Source: Streptococcus gallolyticus subsp. gallolyticus DSM 16831 (GTDB taxonomy: Bacteria > Bacillota > Bacilli > Lactobacillales > Streptococcaceae). Taken from it: a stretch of DNA of 64,000 nucleotides. Below the pieces are notes generated by a model. The model saw nothing but the letters and a program-made list of their open reading frames with translations. It was not told where the DNA came from and searched no databases. Location of the stretch: NCBI RefSeq assembly GCF_002000985.1, contig NZ_CP018822.1:886001-950000 (forward strand), given 5' to 3'. Within the stretch, counting starts at the first letter, position 1, and the number at the start of each line of letters is the position of its first letter. A program made the position numbers and the translations under genes. Below are positions 46,056-54,952 of the stretch, piece after piece.

Positions 46056-47711
46056 TTATTTTGTCATGCGCATACTGTTGATTTTTTCTCCGGTCGGAGT
46101 GACACGAAGCGTTTTTTGACCAGTATAAGTTACAAAACCAGGTTTGCCACCAGTTGGTTTGTTAAGCTTTTTAGCTTCAATCATATCAACCTGGACAAGG
46201 TTGGACAGACGTGCTTTTGAGTAGTAGGCAGCTAATTCAGCAGCGTCAGTTTTGACTTCGTCGCTTGGATTGAGATTATCCTTGATAAGAACGTGGCTAC
46301 CAGGAATATCCTTAGCATGGAACCAAAGTTCTCCTTTTTTTGCCATTTTGAAAGTCAATTCATCATTTTGCAGGTTGTTGCGTCCAACCATGATAATCGT
46401 TTTACCATCTGAAGCCAAGTATTGTTCTGGTTTTTTGCGTTTGTGGCGTTTATCGCGCGTGCGACGTTTGACAAAGCCAGTTTCGACTAATTCCTCGCGA
46501 ATGTCCTCGATATCAGAAATTGACGCGTGATTCAATGCTGTTTCAACGCTTTCGAGGTAAGTAATCGTATCCTTGGTTTCTTGAATAAGCCCTGTCAAGT
46601 GCTTCACAGCTTCTTTTAATTTTTGGTATTTTTTGAAATAACGCTGCGCATTTTGACTAGGTGTCAGGCTTTTATCGAGCGCAATGACGATTTTTTCGTT
46701 GGTGTAGTAGTTGTCTAATTTGACTTGGTCTTGATTGTTTGGCACTAGCGTGAGATAGGTCGTTAAAAGTTCTCCTTTTTGGCGGAATTCTTCCGCATTT
46801 TCCGTCGCTAATAATTCTTTTTCTTGCTTGCCAAGTTTTTTGATATTTTTATCCAACTCTGTTTGAACACGGTGAATCAAATCGCTTGATTGCTGATTGA
46901 CACGGTCGCGTTCAGCCTTATCTTGATAAAAAACATCCAAGAGTTCAGAAAGACTGTCAAATTGCTTATCGCTCTTGTCAAATAGCACAGCAGCAAATGA
47001 TTTATCGGTCATATTTGGTTGACATGGTCTAGCAAAGAAAGCACGGAATTGTTTCAGTTTGTCATTGCTGAGCTGAGCAGCCAAATTTTCCGCGGTATCA
47101 CGTCCCAAGCCTTGGAAAAGTTTTTGCAGATTGCGCGGTGCCAAATCTTCTGTCTGCAAAAGTTCAAATAATTTTTCATCTGAAACAGTGAAAGGATTTT
47201 TAGCCTCTGTTTTTGGCGGTGCAAGATAAGTTGAGCCAGGCAAGATAGTGCGGTAGCTATTTTGTGAGAAACCAATATGCTTGATTGACTCGATAATCTT
47301 GCTTTCAGCTTTATCAATCAAAATAATATTGCTGTGTTTGCCCATGATTTCAATTACCAAGGTGACTTTGATGTTATCACCGATTTCATTTTTATTAGAA
47401 AATGCGATTTCTAAAATACGGTCATTTTCAATCTGTGTAATGCTTTCAATGACTGCCCCTTGAAGGTATTTTCGCATAATCATGGTAAAGGTATTTGGGG
47501 TTTGTGGATTTTGAAAATCAGCTGTCGTGATTTGCACACGTCCGAAAACAGGGTGAGCAGAAAGCAAGAGCTTATAATTCTTACGATTGTTGCGAATGGT
47601 TAAAACCAACTCACGTTCAAAAGGTTGATTGACCTTTTGAATACGTCCGTAAAGTAGCTCTTCTTGTAATTCTTTTGTTAAATGGTGTAGAAAAAAACCA
47701 TCAAATGACAT
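46056..47711 (-). CDS. rqcH: RqcH / fibronectin-binding protein (PavA, FbpA)
   Basis: 551 codons from ATG 47711 (MSFDGFFLHHLTKEL), the exact start and length of PavA/FbpA; the frame could start earlier at TTG 47738. NEMF protein: N-terminal NFACT-N domain, coiled coil (about 270-430) and C-terminal NFACT-R (KKGELWFHAKDIPGSHVLI). It binds stalled 50S-peptidyl-tRNA and adds alanine tails; family members also bind fibronectin at the surface. The SD lies 55 nt upstream, bridged by a hairpin. Confidence 0.93.
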   Translation of the reverse strand: MSFDGFFLHHLTKELQEELLYGRIQKVNQPFERELVLTIRNNRKNYKLLLSAHPVFGRVQITTADFQNPQTPNTFTMIMRKYLQGAVIESITQIENDRILEIAFSNKNEIGDNIKVTLVIEIMGKHSNIILIDKAESKIIESIKHIGFSQNSYRTILPGSTYLAPPKTEAKNPFTVSDEKLFELLQTEDLAPRNLQKLFQGLGRDTAENLAAQLSNDKLKQFRAFFARPCQPNMTDKSFAAVLFDKSDKQFDSLSELLDVFYQDKAERDRVNQQSSDLIHRVQTELDKNIKKLGKQEKELLATENAEEFRQKGELLTTYLTLVPNNQDQVKLDNYYTNEKIVIALDKSLTPSQNAQRYFKKYQKLKEAVKHLTGLIQETKDTITYLESVETALNHASISDIEDIREELVETGFVKRRTRDKRHKRKKPEQYLASDGKTIIMVGRNNLQNDELTFKMAKKGELWFHAKDIPGSHVLIKDNLNPSDEVKTDAAELAAYYSKARLSNLVQVDMIEAKKLNKPTGGKPGFVTYTGQKTLRVTPTGEKINSMRMTK

Positions 47712-47721
47712 GATTAAAGTT

Positions 47722-47764
47722 GCCGCAAGATTAGTCAATCAAAAATGTTAAGAAATCTTACGAC
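47722..47764 (-). promoter_or_regulatory. Hairpin separating SD from rqcH start
   Basis: On the minus strand GUCGUAAGAUU (47764-47754) pairs over 11 bp, two of them G-U, with AAUCUUGCGGC (47732-47722). SD AAAGGAG (47773-47767) ends 2 nt before the stem; the ATG starts 10 nt after it. Effective spacing is 12 nt instead of 55. Confidence 0.72.
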
Positions 47765-47854
47765 GTCTCCTTTCTAATCTCATGTGTTCAATCCCTTTAT
47801 TATACCATATCCTTGGCGAAAACTGGGATTTTAGTCATGGGAAAGTTGCTGATG

Positions 47855-48711
47855 TTATTTTTTTAGTTTTTGGATAATGGGAATGAGGTCTTGGTAGTAG
47901 GTGTTGTCCATTTTTATAATGGCGTAAGTTTTGATAAAGACGTCTCTGAATTTTTGAGAGCTGATGACAATATTGTCATTAGTTAGCATACGGTCGGCAA
48001 TGTCTTGGCTAACGATAGTAATCCCAGTACCTGATAAGACCTCATGTTCAATGAGCGATAAATTGTCAATGGAAAGGTGGTGCTGTGTAGGAAGTTGATT
48101 GATTTTGATAAATTCCTTCAAAAAATTATGATAACTACTAGTCATATGATAGAGCAAAAACAGGGTTTCTTGCCCGTTATCAAAGGCTTCAATCAATTCT
48201 TTTTGACCGACAATGGTCAATTTATCAGCACGAAGTTGGATTTTAAGCACACCTTTTTGGGTATAGCTGCCAGACATTATTCCGAGGTCTATTTGGTCGT
48301 TTAAAAGAGCTTCAAAAATACTTCGTGAATTGCTGTAAGTCTGAACGCTTAATTTATGGTGTTCAGGAAGATTTTTTTGAATGGTTGACAAAAAGGTCTT
48401 GAGATAGGAAATATCAGAACCAAGCACAATGGTTTGCTCAAAATCGGACGTTAATTTATCAAGAAGGTCATTATAAGCAAGTAGGGTTTGATTAGCAAAG
48501 TGATAAATTTCTTTTCCTTTGTTTGTTAACGCTATTTTTTATTTTTACGTAAGAAAATCTCACATAAATTGTTGCTGATTTCTTTGACACGTTTGGAAAC
48601 AGCTGGCTGACTGATATTATTAAGCTTAGCTGCTTCTGAAAAACTTTGTGTTTCATAAATGTCTTTGATTAATTTGAAGTCAAAAATGGATAATTTATAA
48701 CTAGATTTCAT
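47855..48711 (-). pseudogene. LysR-family regulator with single-base frameshift
   Basis: The N-terminal helix-turn-helix reads from ATG 48711: MKSSYKLSIFDFKLIKDIYE, then TQSFSEAAKLNNISQPAVSKRVKEI, ending ...FLRKNKK stop. The rest (TNKGKEIYHFANQTLL, then the effector domain to 47855) is one frame away. The break is at a run of six A on the coding strand (T6 at 48535-48540); one more A would restore a 285-codon protein of normal LysR length. Divergent from the ABC operon it should regulate. Could be mutation, phase variation by slippage, or a sequencing error. Confidence 0.85.
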
Positions 48712-48805
48712 ATTTTAAATCATATCATAAAGAAAAGTTATATTCAATCACTTGTTGAAATGACTTTTTTGCGAAAAAATGTTAGAAAAAAGACAAAAAA
48801 CAGCT

Positions 48806-48830
48806 TATATGTTAGAAAATCTAACATATA
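48806..48830. promoter_or_regulatory. Perfect 25-bp palindrome, probable LysR operator
   Basis: TATATGTTAGA (48806-48816), AAA, TCTAACATATA (48820-48830). An extra half-site ATGTTAGAAAA lies at 48779-48789. It sits between the LysR gene and the ABC operon, the usual position for autoregulation and target control. Confidence 0.75.
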
Positions 48831-48893
48831 ACATTGAAAAAACATTCTGAAAATTATAAAATATTGACATCAATTGAGAAAGAGGTCATTGGC

Positions 48894-49667
48894 ATGGTTG
48901 TTTTAGAGGAAGAACTAGCAAATTTCGATTTAAATGCAAAATACATGATTGAAATGAAGGCAATCAAAAAAAGTTATGGCAAGCAGGAGGTTTTAAAAAA
49001 TATCAATCTTTCTGTTAAAAAAGGTGAGGTCGTTGTGTTGATTGGCCCATCAGGAAGTGGCAAATCAACGCTTATTCGTACTATTAATAAATTGGAACAT
49101 ATTAATGGTGGAAAAATGGCTGTCATGGGAAAAAATATTTATGACATGAATATGAATGATAATCTCTTGCGAGAACGTGTTAATATGGTTTTCCAACATT
49201 TTAATCTCTTTAATAATATGACCATTGCACGAAATATCAGTATTGGTCCTGAAAAACTACATCGGAAAAGCGGTGAAAAACTGCAAGAAAAGGTGAGTGG
49301 CTTGCTAGATTTAGTGGGGTTATCAGATAAATGGGATGCTTATCCTGAAAATCTCTCAGGTGGACAAAAGCAACGTGTGGCGATTGCCAGAGCGTTAGCC
49401 ATGGAGCCTGATATTATTTTATTTGATGAACCGACATCAGCTCTTGACCCTGAAATGGTTGGTGAGGTTTTACAAGTCATGAAAGCTATTGCTAAGAGCG
49501 GAACAACAATGATTATTGTGACACATGAAATTGGTTTTGCAAAGGAAGTGGCTGACCGAATTGTCTTTCTTGAAAATGGGGAATTAATTGCTGATATGTT
49601 GCCTGAAGAGGTTAATAGTTCTTACCCAAATCAGCGTGTCGCAAATTTCTTAAAGCAAATTTTGTAA
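48894..49667 (+). CDS. Amino-acid ABC transporter ATPase
   Basis: 257 codons from ATG 48894 (SD AAAGAGG, 8 nt spacing); an upstream TTG extension lacks SD. Polar amino acid uptake family: Walker A GPSGSGKST, signature LSGGQKQRVAIARAL, Walker B IILFDEPTSALDPEMVGEVL. It has an unusual N-terminal extension of about 20 residues (MVVLEEELANFDLNAKYMI) before the first strand. Its permease starts 15 nt after the stop. Confidence 0.93.
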   Translation: MVVLEEELANFDLNAKYMIEMKAIKKSYGKQEVLKNINLSVKKGEVVVLIGPSGSGKSTLIRTINKLEHINGGKMAVMGKNIYDMNMNDNLLRERVNMVFQHFNLFNNMTIARNISIGPEKLHRKSGEKLQEKVSGLLDLVGLSDKWDAYPENLSGGQKQRVAIARALAMEPDIILFDEPTSALDPEMVGEVLQVMKAIAKSGTTMIIVTHEIGFAKEVADRIVFLENGELIADMLPEEVNSSYPNQRVANFLKQIL

Positions 49668-49682
49668 GTGTTAGGAGAGGTT

Positions 49683-51236
49683 ATGGTTATTGATTTTCTA
49701 CAAAATTATGGCAGTTTTATTTTAGATGGTGCTCTGATGACGGTGTTTTTATCAGTTGTTTCAATGATTTTAGCACTTGTCTTGGGAGGTTTTGTTACTG
49801 CGGCACGAATGAGTGATAATCTGTTGATTAGTGGGCTAACGAAGCTATACATTGAAGTGGTTCGTGGTCTTCCAATGCTGGTTATTTTGTCACTGTTCTT
49901 TTACGGCTTACCTGAACTTGGTTTCAATGTTCCAGACGGTTCGCTCTTTGGCGTTGATTTAGACCGTTTGATTTCAGCTCTGATTGGTTTAACCGTTGGA
50001 GAATCGGTTTTTGTTGCTGAAATTTATCGATCAGGGATTCAAGCTGTTGATTCAGGGCAGTTTGAAGGTGCTCGAAGTATTGGTTTTAATAAATTTCAGA
50101 CTTATCGTTATGTGATTATTCCACAGGCATTTAAAAATATTCTCCCAACCTTGGGAAATGAATTTGCCAATAATATCAAATCAAGTTCGCAAGCGTCGGT
50201 TATCGGGGTGGCAGATTTGATGTTCACAGCAAGTACGATTCAAGGGATTTCTTACAAACCTTTCCAAGCTGTTATCGCGGTTGGTATTGTTTATCTGCTC
50301 TTTACCTTTTCAACAACGCGCATTGTTGCCCATTACGAAAAGAAAATGAGCCGCAGCACCGAAGAACCACTAACCATAGTGGAAAAAATTCGTCAGATGA
50401 TGCAAACTATCAAGGCAAGCTGGAAAAAATTGACCTTAACCACCGCAATCATTGCTGCTATTGTCGGTATTTTCGCTTTGAATCATGGTGGAGCTTCAAA
50501 AACGGTTTCTAGTGTTGAGAAAATCAAAGAATCTGGACAACTTGTTGTTGCGACGAATATCGGCTACGCTCCATATGAATTTTACGATTTGACATCAGGA
50601 CATAAAAAGGCGGTTGGGGTTGACATTGCCTTTGCCCAACAATTAGCGGATAAATTGCAGGTTAAATTAGTCGTTAAAAATATGAATTTTGATTCTATTT
50701 TGGGAACCATTACCTCTGGAAATGCGGATATTGCCATTGCGGGAATGACAAAAACAAAAGAACGTGAAAAATCCGTTGATTTTACTGAAAATTATGTGAA
50801 GCAAACCAACAAAGTGGTTGTTCGAAAAGAGGTCGCCAGTCAATACACGTCAATTAAAAGTTTGGCGTCAACAACAATTGCTGTGCAAAAATCAACAACA
50901 CAAGCTGATGTGGTTGAGGATGATATTAAACCTCAACAAATTGTTGCCTTATCAAGCTTACCAGATGTTTTCTTAAATTTACTCCAAGGGAAAGTCGATG
51001 CAGTTGTTGCTGATGACACGGTTGCTGACCAATACATCGCAAGCAATGACAATCTAACATATGCCGATATTGAATTGCCGGGGACAACCGAAACAGCCAT
51101 GGCATTAACCAAAGGAAATAGTTCTTTGAAAGAATATGTTGACCAATTAATTGAGCAAGACAAAAAAGACGGCACCTTTGATAAATGGATGGCAGAATAT
51201 AGTGAATTAGCACAGAAAAATACAACAGAAGAATAG
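49683..51236 (+). CDS. Amino-acid ABC permease fused to substrate-binding domain
   Basis: 517 codons from ATG 49683 (SD AGGAGAGG). Residues 1-230 are a HisM-type permease with EAA loop (GARSIGFNKFQTYRYVIIPQAFKNILPTLGNEF). A further membrane segment (about 255-275) leads to an external binding domain (about 285-510): GQLVVATNIGYAPYEFYD, GNADIAIAGMTKTKEREKSVDFT. Permease first and binding domain last is the reverse of lactococcal GlnP. Imports a polar amino acid, possibly arginine-like given the neighbours. Confidence 0.92.
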   Translation: MVIDFLQNYGSFILDGALMTVFLSVVSMILALVLGGFVTAARMSDNLLISGLTKLYIEVVRGLPMLVILSLFFYGLPELGFNVPDGSLFGVDLDRLISALIGLTVGESVFVAEIYRSGIQAVDSGQFEGARSIGFNKFQTYRYVIIPQAFKNILPTLGNEFANNIKSSSQASVIGVADLMFTASTIQGISYKPFQAVIAVGIVYLLFTFSTTRIVAHYEKKMSRSTEEPLTIVEKIRQMMQTIKASWKKLTLTTAIIAAIVGIFALNHGGASKTVSSVEKIKESGQLVVATNIGYAPYEFYDLTSGHKKAVGVDIAFAQQLADKLQVKLVVKNMNFDSILGTITSGNADIAIAGMTKTKEREKSVDFTENYVKQTNKVVVRKEVASQYTSIKSLASTTIAVQKSTTQADVVEDDIKPQQIVALSSLPDVFLNLLQGKVDAVVADDTVADQYIASNDNLTYADIELPGTTETAMALTKGNSSLKEYVDQLIEQDKKDGTFDKWMAEYSELAQKNTTEE

Positions 51237-51250
51237 AAAGAGGAATGTTT

Positions 51251-52087
51251 ATGTCAGTTGTAGATGGGACAAGTCGCTTGCGCAAGGTGCTACTATGTAA
51301 ACCTGAATTTTTAGTGAGTGCAGCACCAATTAATGTGATTTCAGAACAATATACGAAACCTTTGAATCGCGACAAGATGATGCAGGAATTTGAAAGTGTT
51401 GTGAAGGCTTACGAAGAAAATGGGGTAGAAGTGGTTCAAGTAACTTCAACAGAGAATATGCCGAATGCGGTTTTTGCCAGAGATTTTGGTGGCAATGTCA
51501 AAGAGGGGTATATTCTTGGACATTTTAAGAAATCTATTCGTTTTTTAGAACGTTCTCATTATCGCAAAATCATGGAAGAGTTAGGAATTCCTAAAATTGC
51601 TGAAGTGAGTGAAGGCTATTTTGAAGGAGGTGATTTTGCTTTTATTGATGAAAAAACACTTGCAATTGGTGTGATTGACCGCACGAATCTTACAGGTGTT
51701 GATGAAATCCGCAAGCAATTAGAACCTTATGGTTATAGGGTTTATGCTATTAAAGCCAATCCTGATTATCTTCATTTGGATATGTGTTTTAACTTAGTAG
51801 CTCCAAAGCTTGCCGTTGCCTATGAAGCTGGTTTGCCAGATGATTTTTTAGCCTTGCTAAAAGAAAAAGGCATCAAAGTGATTGCTGGCACAGAAGAAAT
51901 GATATTTAAGCATGGTTACAACGTTGAAGCGCTTGGTGATAATCGTGTGATGAGTTTGAAGCAGAATACTTTTATCAATGATGCGCTGCGCAAAGAGGGA
52001 ATGGAAGTTATCGAAGTCGATATTACCGAGCTATTAAAAGCTGGTGGTGGCGTGCATTGTATGACCTTTCCGCTAGAGCGTTATTAA
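51251..52087 (+). CDS. Amidinohydrolase of the DDAH/arginine deiminase superfamily
   Basis: 278 codons from ATG 51251 (SD AGAGG with 8 nt spacing; the ATG at 51245 is too close). Guanidino-modifying fold: FARDFGG (substrate Asp), FEGGDF, catalytic His in YLHLDMCFNLV and catalytic Cys in GGGVHCMTFPLER. Length fits dimethylargininase or similar, shorter than arginine deiminase. Acts on arginine, a methylarginine or another guanidino/ureido compound; exact substrate unknown. Directly after the ABC genes. Confidence 0.85.
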   Translation: MSVVDGTSRLRKVLLCKPEFLVSAAPINVISEQYTKPLNRDKMMQEFESVVKAYEENGVEVVQVTSTENMPNAVFARDFGGNVKEGYILGHFKKSIRFLERSHYRKIMEELGIPKIAEVSEGYFEGGDFAFIDEKTLAIGVIDRTNLTGVDEIRKQLEPYGYRVYAIKANPDYLHLDMCFNLVAPKLAVAYEAGLPDDFLALLKEKGIKVIAGTEEMIFKHGYNVEALGDNRVMSLKQNTFINDALRKEGMEVIEVDITELLKAGGGVHCMTFPLERY

Positions 52088-52158
52088 TCAAATACCTGCT
52101 GTTAATCTTAATTTGTAGAAGTGGATTGCCACGTTAAAAACAATTTAGAAAGTTTGTT

Positions 52159-53241
52159 ATGTCAACATTTTTAGCTAAATCATTTGAAACTATTGTCGCT
52201 TATAATCCTGGTGAACAACTTGGAGATGATTATTTAAAATTAAATGCCAATGAAAGTTCGCAAGAGCCTAGCCCTCGTGTTTTAGAGGTGTTAAAAAATG
52301 CTCAAAAATTAAATTATTACAACGACCCTTTCCAAAGTAAATTACGTCAGAAGTTAGCCGATTTACACTCTCTTGAAATGTCAAATATTCTCGTTGGGAC
52401 AGGGGCAGATGATGTTTTAGATTTGATTTTCAGAACCTTTTTTGAGCGCGGAGACAAAATTGCCTTTCCAAAAATCACCTATCCATTTTACAAAGGATAT
52501 GCTGATACGTTTGGGTATGAAGCGTTAAAAGTGCCATTAACAAAGGATTTACACGTTGATTTATCAGATTATGAAGAACTTCCTCATGCAGTTTTGGTGG
52601 TGAATCCAGATGCTCCAACAGGTTTTCTCAAACCTTTATCTGCTATCAAAAAATTGGTAGCTTCGCACCCAGAGCGACTGGTTATTGTTGATGAGGCTTA
52701 TATTGATTTTGGTGGTGAATCAGAGAACGCCATTAGCCTTGTCAATGATTTTTCAAACGTGATTGTCGTTCGGACTTTTTCAAAATCTCGTCAATTGGCT
52801 GGCGCTCGTATTGGCTATGCCGTGGCTTGTAAAGAGCTCATCAAAGATATGGAAGCTTTAAAAATGGCTGTTAATCCATTTAATATTAGCCTTTTGCAAG
52901 AAGAAGTTGCTTTGGCTAGTCTTGAGGATGAATTTCATTTTGAAAAACACGTCAAAGAAATCATAGAAAATCGTGATTTTTTAACATCTGCCTTACGCAT
53001 TCTAGGCTTCACGGTGTTAAACAGTAAAACCAATTTTGTCTATGCGTCTTCGAAAGTGATTTCTGGTGCGGAATTGTATGAGAAATTGCGAGCTCGTCAT
53101 ATTTTGATTCGTCATTATGCGACAGAAGAAGTTAAGGATTTTGTACGAATTTCAATTGGGACAAAACAAGAAATGCACCGTTTAGTGAGTGAAATTGATG
53201 CCATTTTAAAGTCTAGTGGTAAAAAGTCAATAGAAAGTTGA
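52159..53241 (+). CDS. PLP aminotransferase, HisC-like
   Basis: 360 codons. Fold-type I aminotransferase: LKLNANESSQEPSP at the start, NPDAPTGFL, DEAYIDFGG (Asp for PLP) and lysine motif VVRTFSKSRQLAGARIGY, then RISIG arginine. Closest in pattern to histidinol-phosphate aminotransferases, but no his operon is here. With the 2-hydroxyacid dehydrogenase beyond the IS it could convert an amino acid to a 2-hydroxyacid. SD weak (AGAAAG). Confidence 0.88.
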   Translation: MSTFLAKSFETIVAYNPGEQLGDDYLKLNANESSQEPSPRVLEVLKNAQKLNYYNDPFQSKLRQKLADLHSLEMSNILVGTGADDVLDLIFRTFFERGDKIAFPKITYPFYKGYADTFGYEALKVPLTKDLHVDLSDYEELPHAVLVVNPDAPTGFLKPLSAIKKLVASHPERLVIVDEAYIDFGGESENAISLVNDFSNVIVVRTFSKSRQLAGARIGYAVACKELIKDMEALKMAVNPFNISLLQEEVALASLEDEFHFEKHVKEIIENRDFLTSALRILGFTVLNSKTNFVYASSKVISGAELYEKLRARHILIRHYATEEVKDFVRISIGTKQEMHRLVSEIDAILKSSGKKSIES

Positions 53242-53338
53242 TTAATTTTTAGTTGATTTTCTAGAAAAAAGGGTGCACTAAAAATACCTAGCAAAAAACG
53301 CTTTTTTCACTAGCTTAACCAAGGACTTGTGCCGATAA

Positions 53339-54592
53339 TCACTTATCTTCCATAGGCCTCCTTGGTGGCGTATAGAGTTGGCGGTTACGTAGTAGCGCAT
53401 CCACCAGACGCACAAATTTTCTAGCGGTTAAGACGATGGCTCGTTTGTGTTGATGTTTAGGAACTTCTTGATACTTCTTCTTGTAAAAGGCTTGATACTC
53501 GCTATCATGTCGTCTGACAGAGTTGGCGGCTTCAACTAAGTAATAACGGAGATAGCGATTGCCACGTTTGACAAGGTCAGTATTTTGAGAATTAGCGTTC
53601 CCAGATTGATTCTGTTTCCAATTCAATCCCGCATATTTAGCGACTTGAGGATGGTCTTTAAAGCGTTCAATCTGCCCAATCTCAGCGATAATCCCTGCAG
53701 CGTAAACTTTACCAACACCAGGAACAGAAGTTAAGCACTGGTATTCAGGGATGACTTCTACCATGTCTTCAATAGCTTTATCAATATCTTTAATCATTTG
53801 TTCCAGATTTCTGATTTCTCGAGCTAATAGCCCGAGAACAACATTGACGGAATCTTGTTGGAGTTTAGAGAGACGATAAGAGCCATTGATAGCTGCTTGA
53901 ATAGCTTTAGCTAGCTTTTCAGGAGCTTTGAATCGTCCTCTCCCTAATTTTTGGATAAAGTCCGCTAGGTCTTTGAGAGGAACAGTCGCTAATTCGTCTA
54001 GAGTATAGTCTTCGGTCATTAGGGAAATGATAGCGCTAGACCAAAGAGAGGTCGTTAGATTCTCATTCTTGATTTCAGTTGATAAGGTATTGCACTTATA
54101 ATAAATATTTTCGATAAAGTGTTGTTTTGTTCTTGTCAACTGTTCAATGAGTTGAAGCCTTGTTCTCGTTAGGTGTTGGAGAGCCATATACTTTTCTTCT
54201 TTGAGAAAAGCAGGTGAAAATCGCTCAATACGGAAATAATCGGCTATGTAGAAGGCATCAATGGTATCATTTTTACTTTCTTCAAAGGCATCTCGATATT
54301 TCTTAATCTTATTGGGTTGTTCCACCATGACTTCAACGTTTAAAGCTTTTAAGTTACTATCTTCATGAAAGAACATAGCAGGATGAAAACTATAGAGGCT
54401 AGTGGCTTCCATGCCAATGACGATACGTTCAAATGAATAGGTGTCATTGAGTTCAAGAATTTGGTTCTTGATTGCTTGAGCACCGATTAAGTTATTAGGA
54501 AGAGAAGATACAAAGGGAGTTGTTGTATCACTAAGCATGATACAGACATCTAATTTGGTAGAGCTAACGTCTAAACCGACAAAACATTTCAT
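53339..54592 (-). CDS. IS110-family transposase
   Basis: 417 codons, full length. N-terminal RuvC-like DEDD domain: GLDVSSTKLDVCI (Asp8), VIGMEATSLY (Glu), SKNDTIDAFYIADY (Asp-Asp). Coiled middle, then Transposase_20 domain LTSVPGVGKVYAAGIIAEIG and QNQSGNANSQ...VKRGNRYLRYYLVEAANS with the conserved QSG serine. No stop or frameshift, so it may be active. SD AAAGGAG before ATG. IS110 enzymes use an element-encoded bridge RNA to choose target and donor. Confidence 0.95.
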   Translation of the reverse strand: MKCFVGLDVSSTKLDVCIMLSDTTTPFVSSLPNNLIGAQAIKNQILELNDTYSFERIVIGMEATSLYSFHPAMFFHEDSNLKALNVEVMVEQPNKIKKYRDAFEESKNDTIDAFYIADYFRIERFSPAFLKEEKYMALQHLTRTRLQLIEQLTRTKQHFIENIYYKCNTLSTEIKNENLTTSLWSSAIISLMTEDYTLDELATVPLKDLADFIQKLGRGRFKAPEKLAKAIQAAINGSYRLSKLQQDSVNVVLGLLAREIRNLEQMIKDIDKAIEDMVEVIPEYQCLTSVPGVGKVYAAGIIAEIGQIERFKDHPQVAKYAGLNWKQNQSGNANSQNTDLVKRGNRYLRYYLVEAANSVRRHDSEYQAFYKKKYQEVPKHQHKRAIVLTARKFVRLVDALLRNRQLYTPPRRPMEDK

Positions 54593-54628
54593 TTGGAAGG
54601 TCTCCTTTCATTTGTATTTGGAAAGTTT

Positions 54629-54885
54629 CTTGACTACTGTAAGGTTCCCCAGAAACACGTTGAACCAACAGCCTCGCCTAAGAGAATTCTAATCACTAGC
54701 TCACCTGCCGCCTGTACGCTACTACGCACAGAAGTGAGCGTAGTGGAAACAGCTAGTGTGTTGGAAGTAGGAACAACGCTTGGGTAACAGACTTAAAAAT
54801 GAAGTCTAAGCAACAAGGAGAAAAAGAAACAACCATGAGTCCATTCCATGACTCTATTGTTCTGGAAAACCTTGCAATAGTCAAG
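54629..54885 (-). ncRNA. Candidate IS110 bridge RNA region
   Basis: The ends form a 26-position stem (54860-54885 with 54629-54654): 22 Watson-Crick pairs, 3 G-U and 1 A-C on the minus strand, but 3 C-A mismatches if read on plus. Inside are nested stems: CGTTG/CAACG, CCAACA/TGTTGG, CACTAGCT/AGCTAGTG, CTACTACGC/GCGTAGTGG (plus-strand spelling), and side hairpins at 54789-54807 and 54837-54854. Same strand as and just upstream of the transposase, where IS110-group bridge RNAs are encoded. Confidence 0.65.
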
Positions 54886-54952
54886 TTATAAAAAATTGTT
54901 AACACTTGGGATTGAAAAATCCCCATAAACTTATTTTACGAGGAGAAAGACC

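Larger units (their letters stand above)
53290..54890 (-). mobile_element. IS110-family insertion sequence (ends approximate)
   Basis: Contains the IS110 transposase and about 300 nt of structured non-coding DNA upstream of it. IS110 elements have no terminal inverted repeats, so I cannot fix the ends; they lie between 53242 and about 53338 on one side and 54886 and 54952 on the other. CACTAGCT occurs at 53310-53317 and 54694-54701. It splits a catabolic gene cluster between the aminotransferase and the dehydrogenase. Confidence 0.8.
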
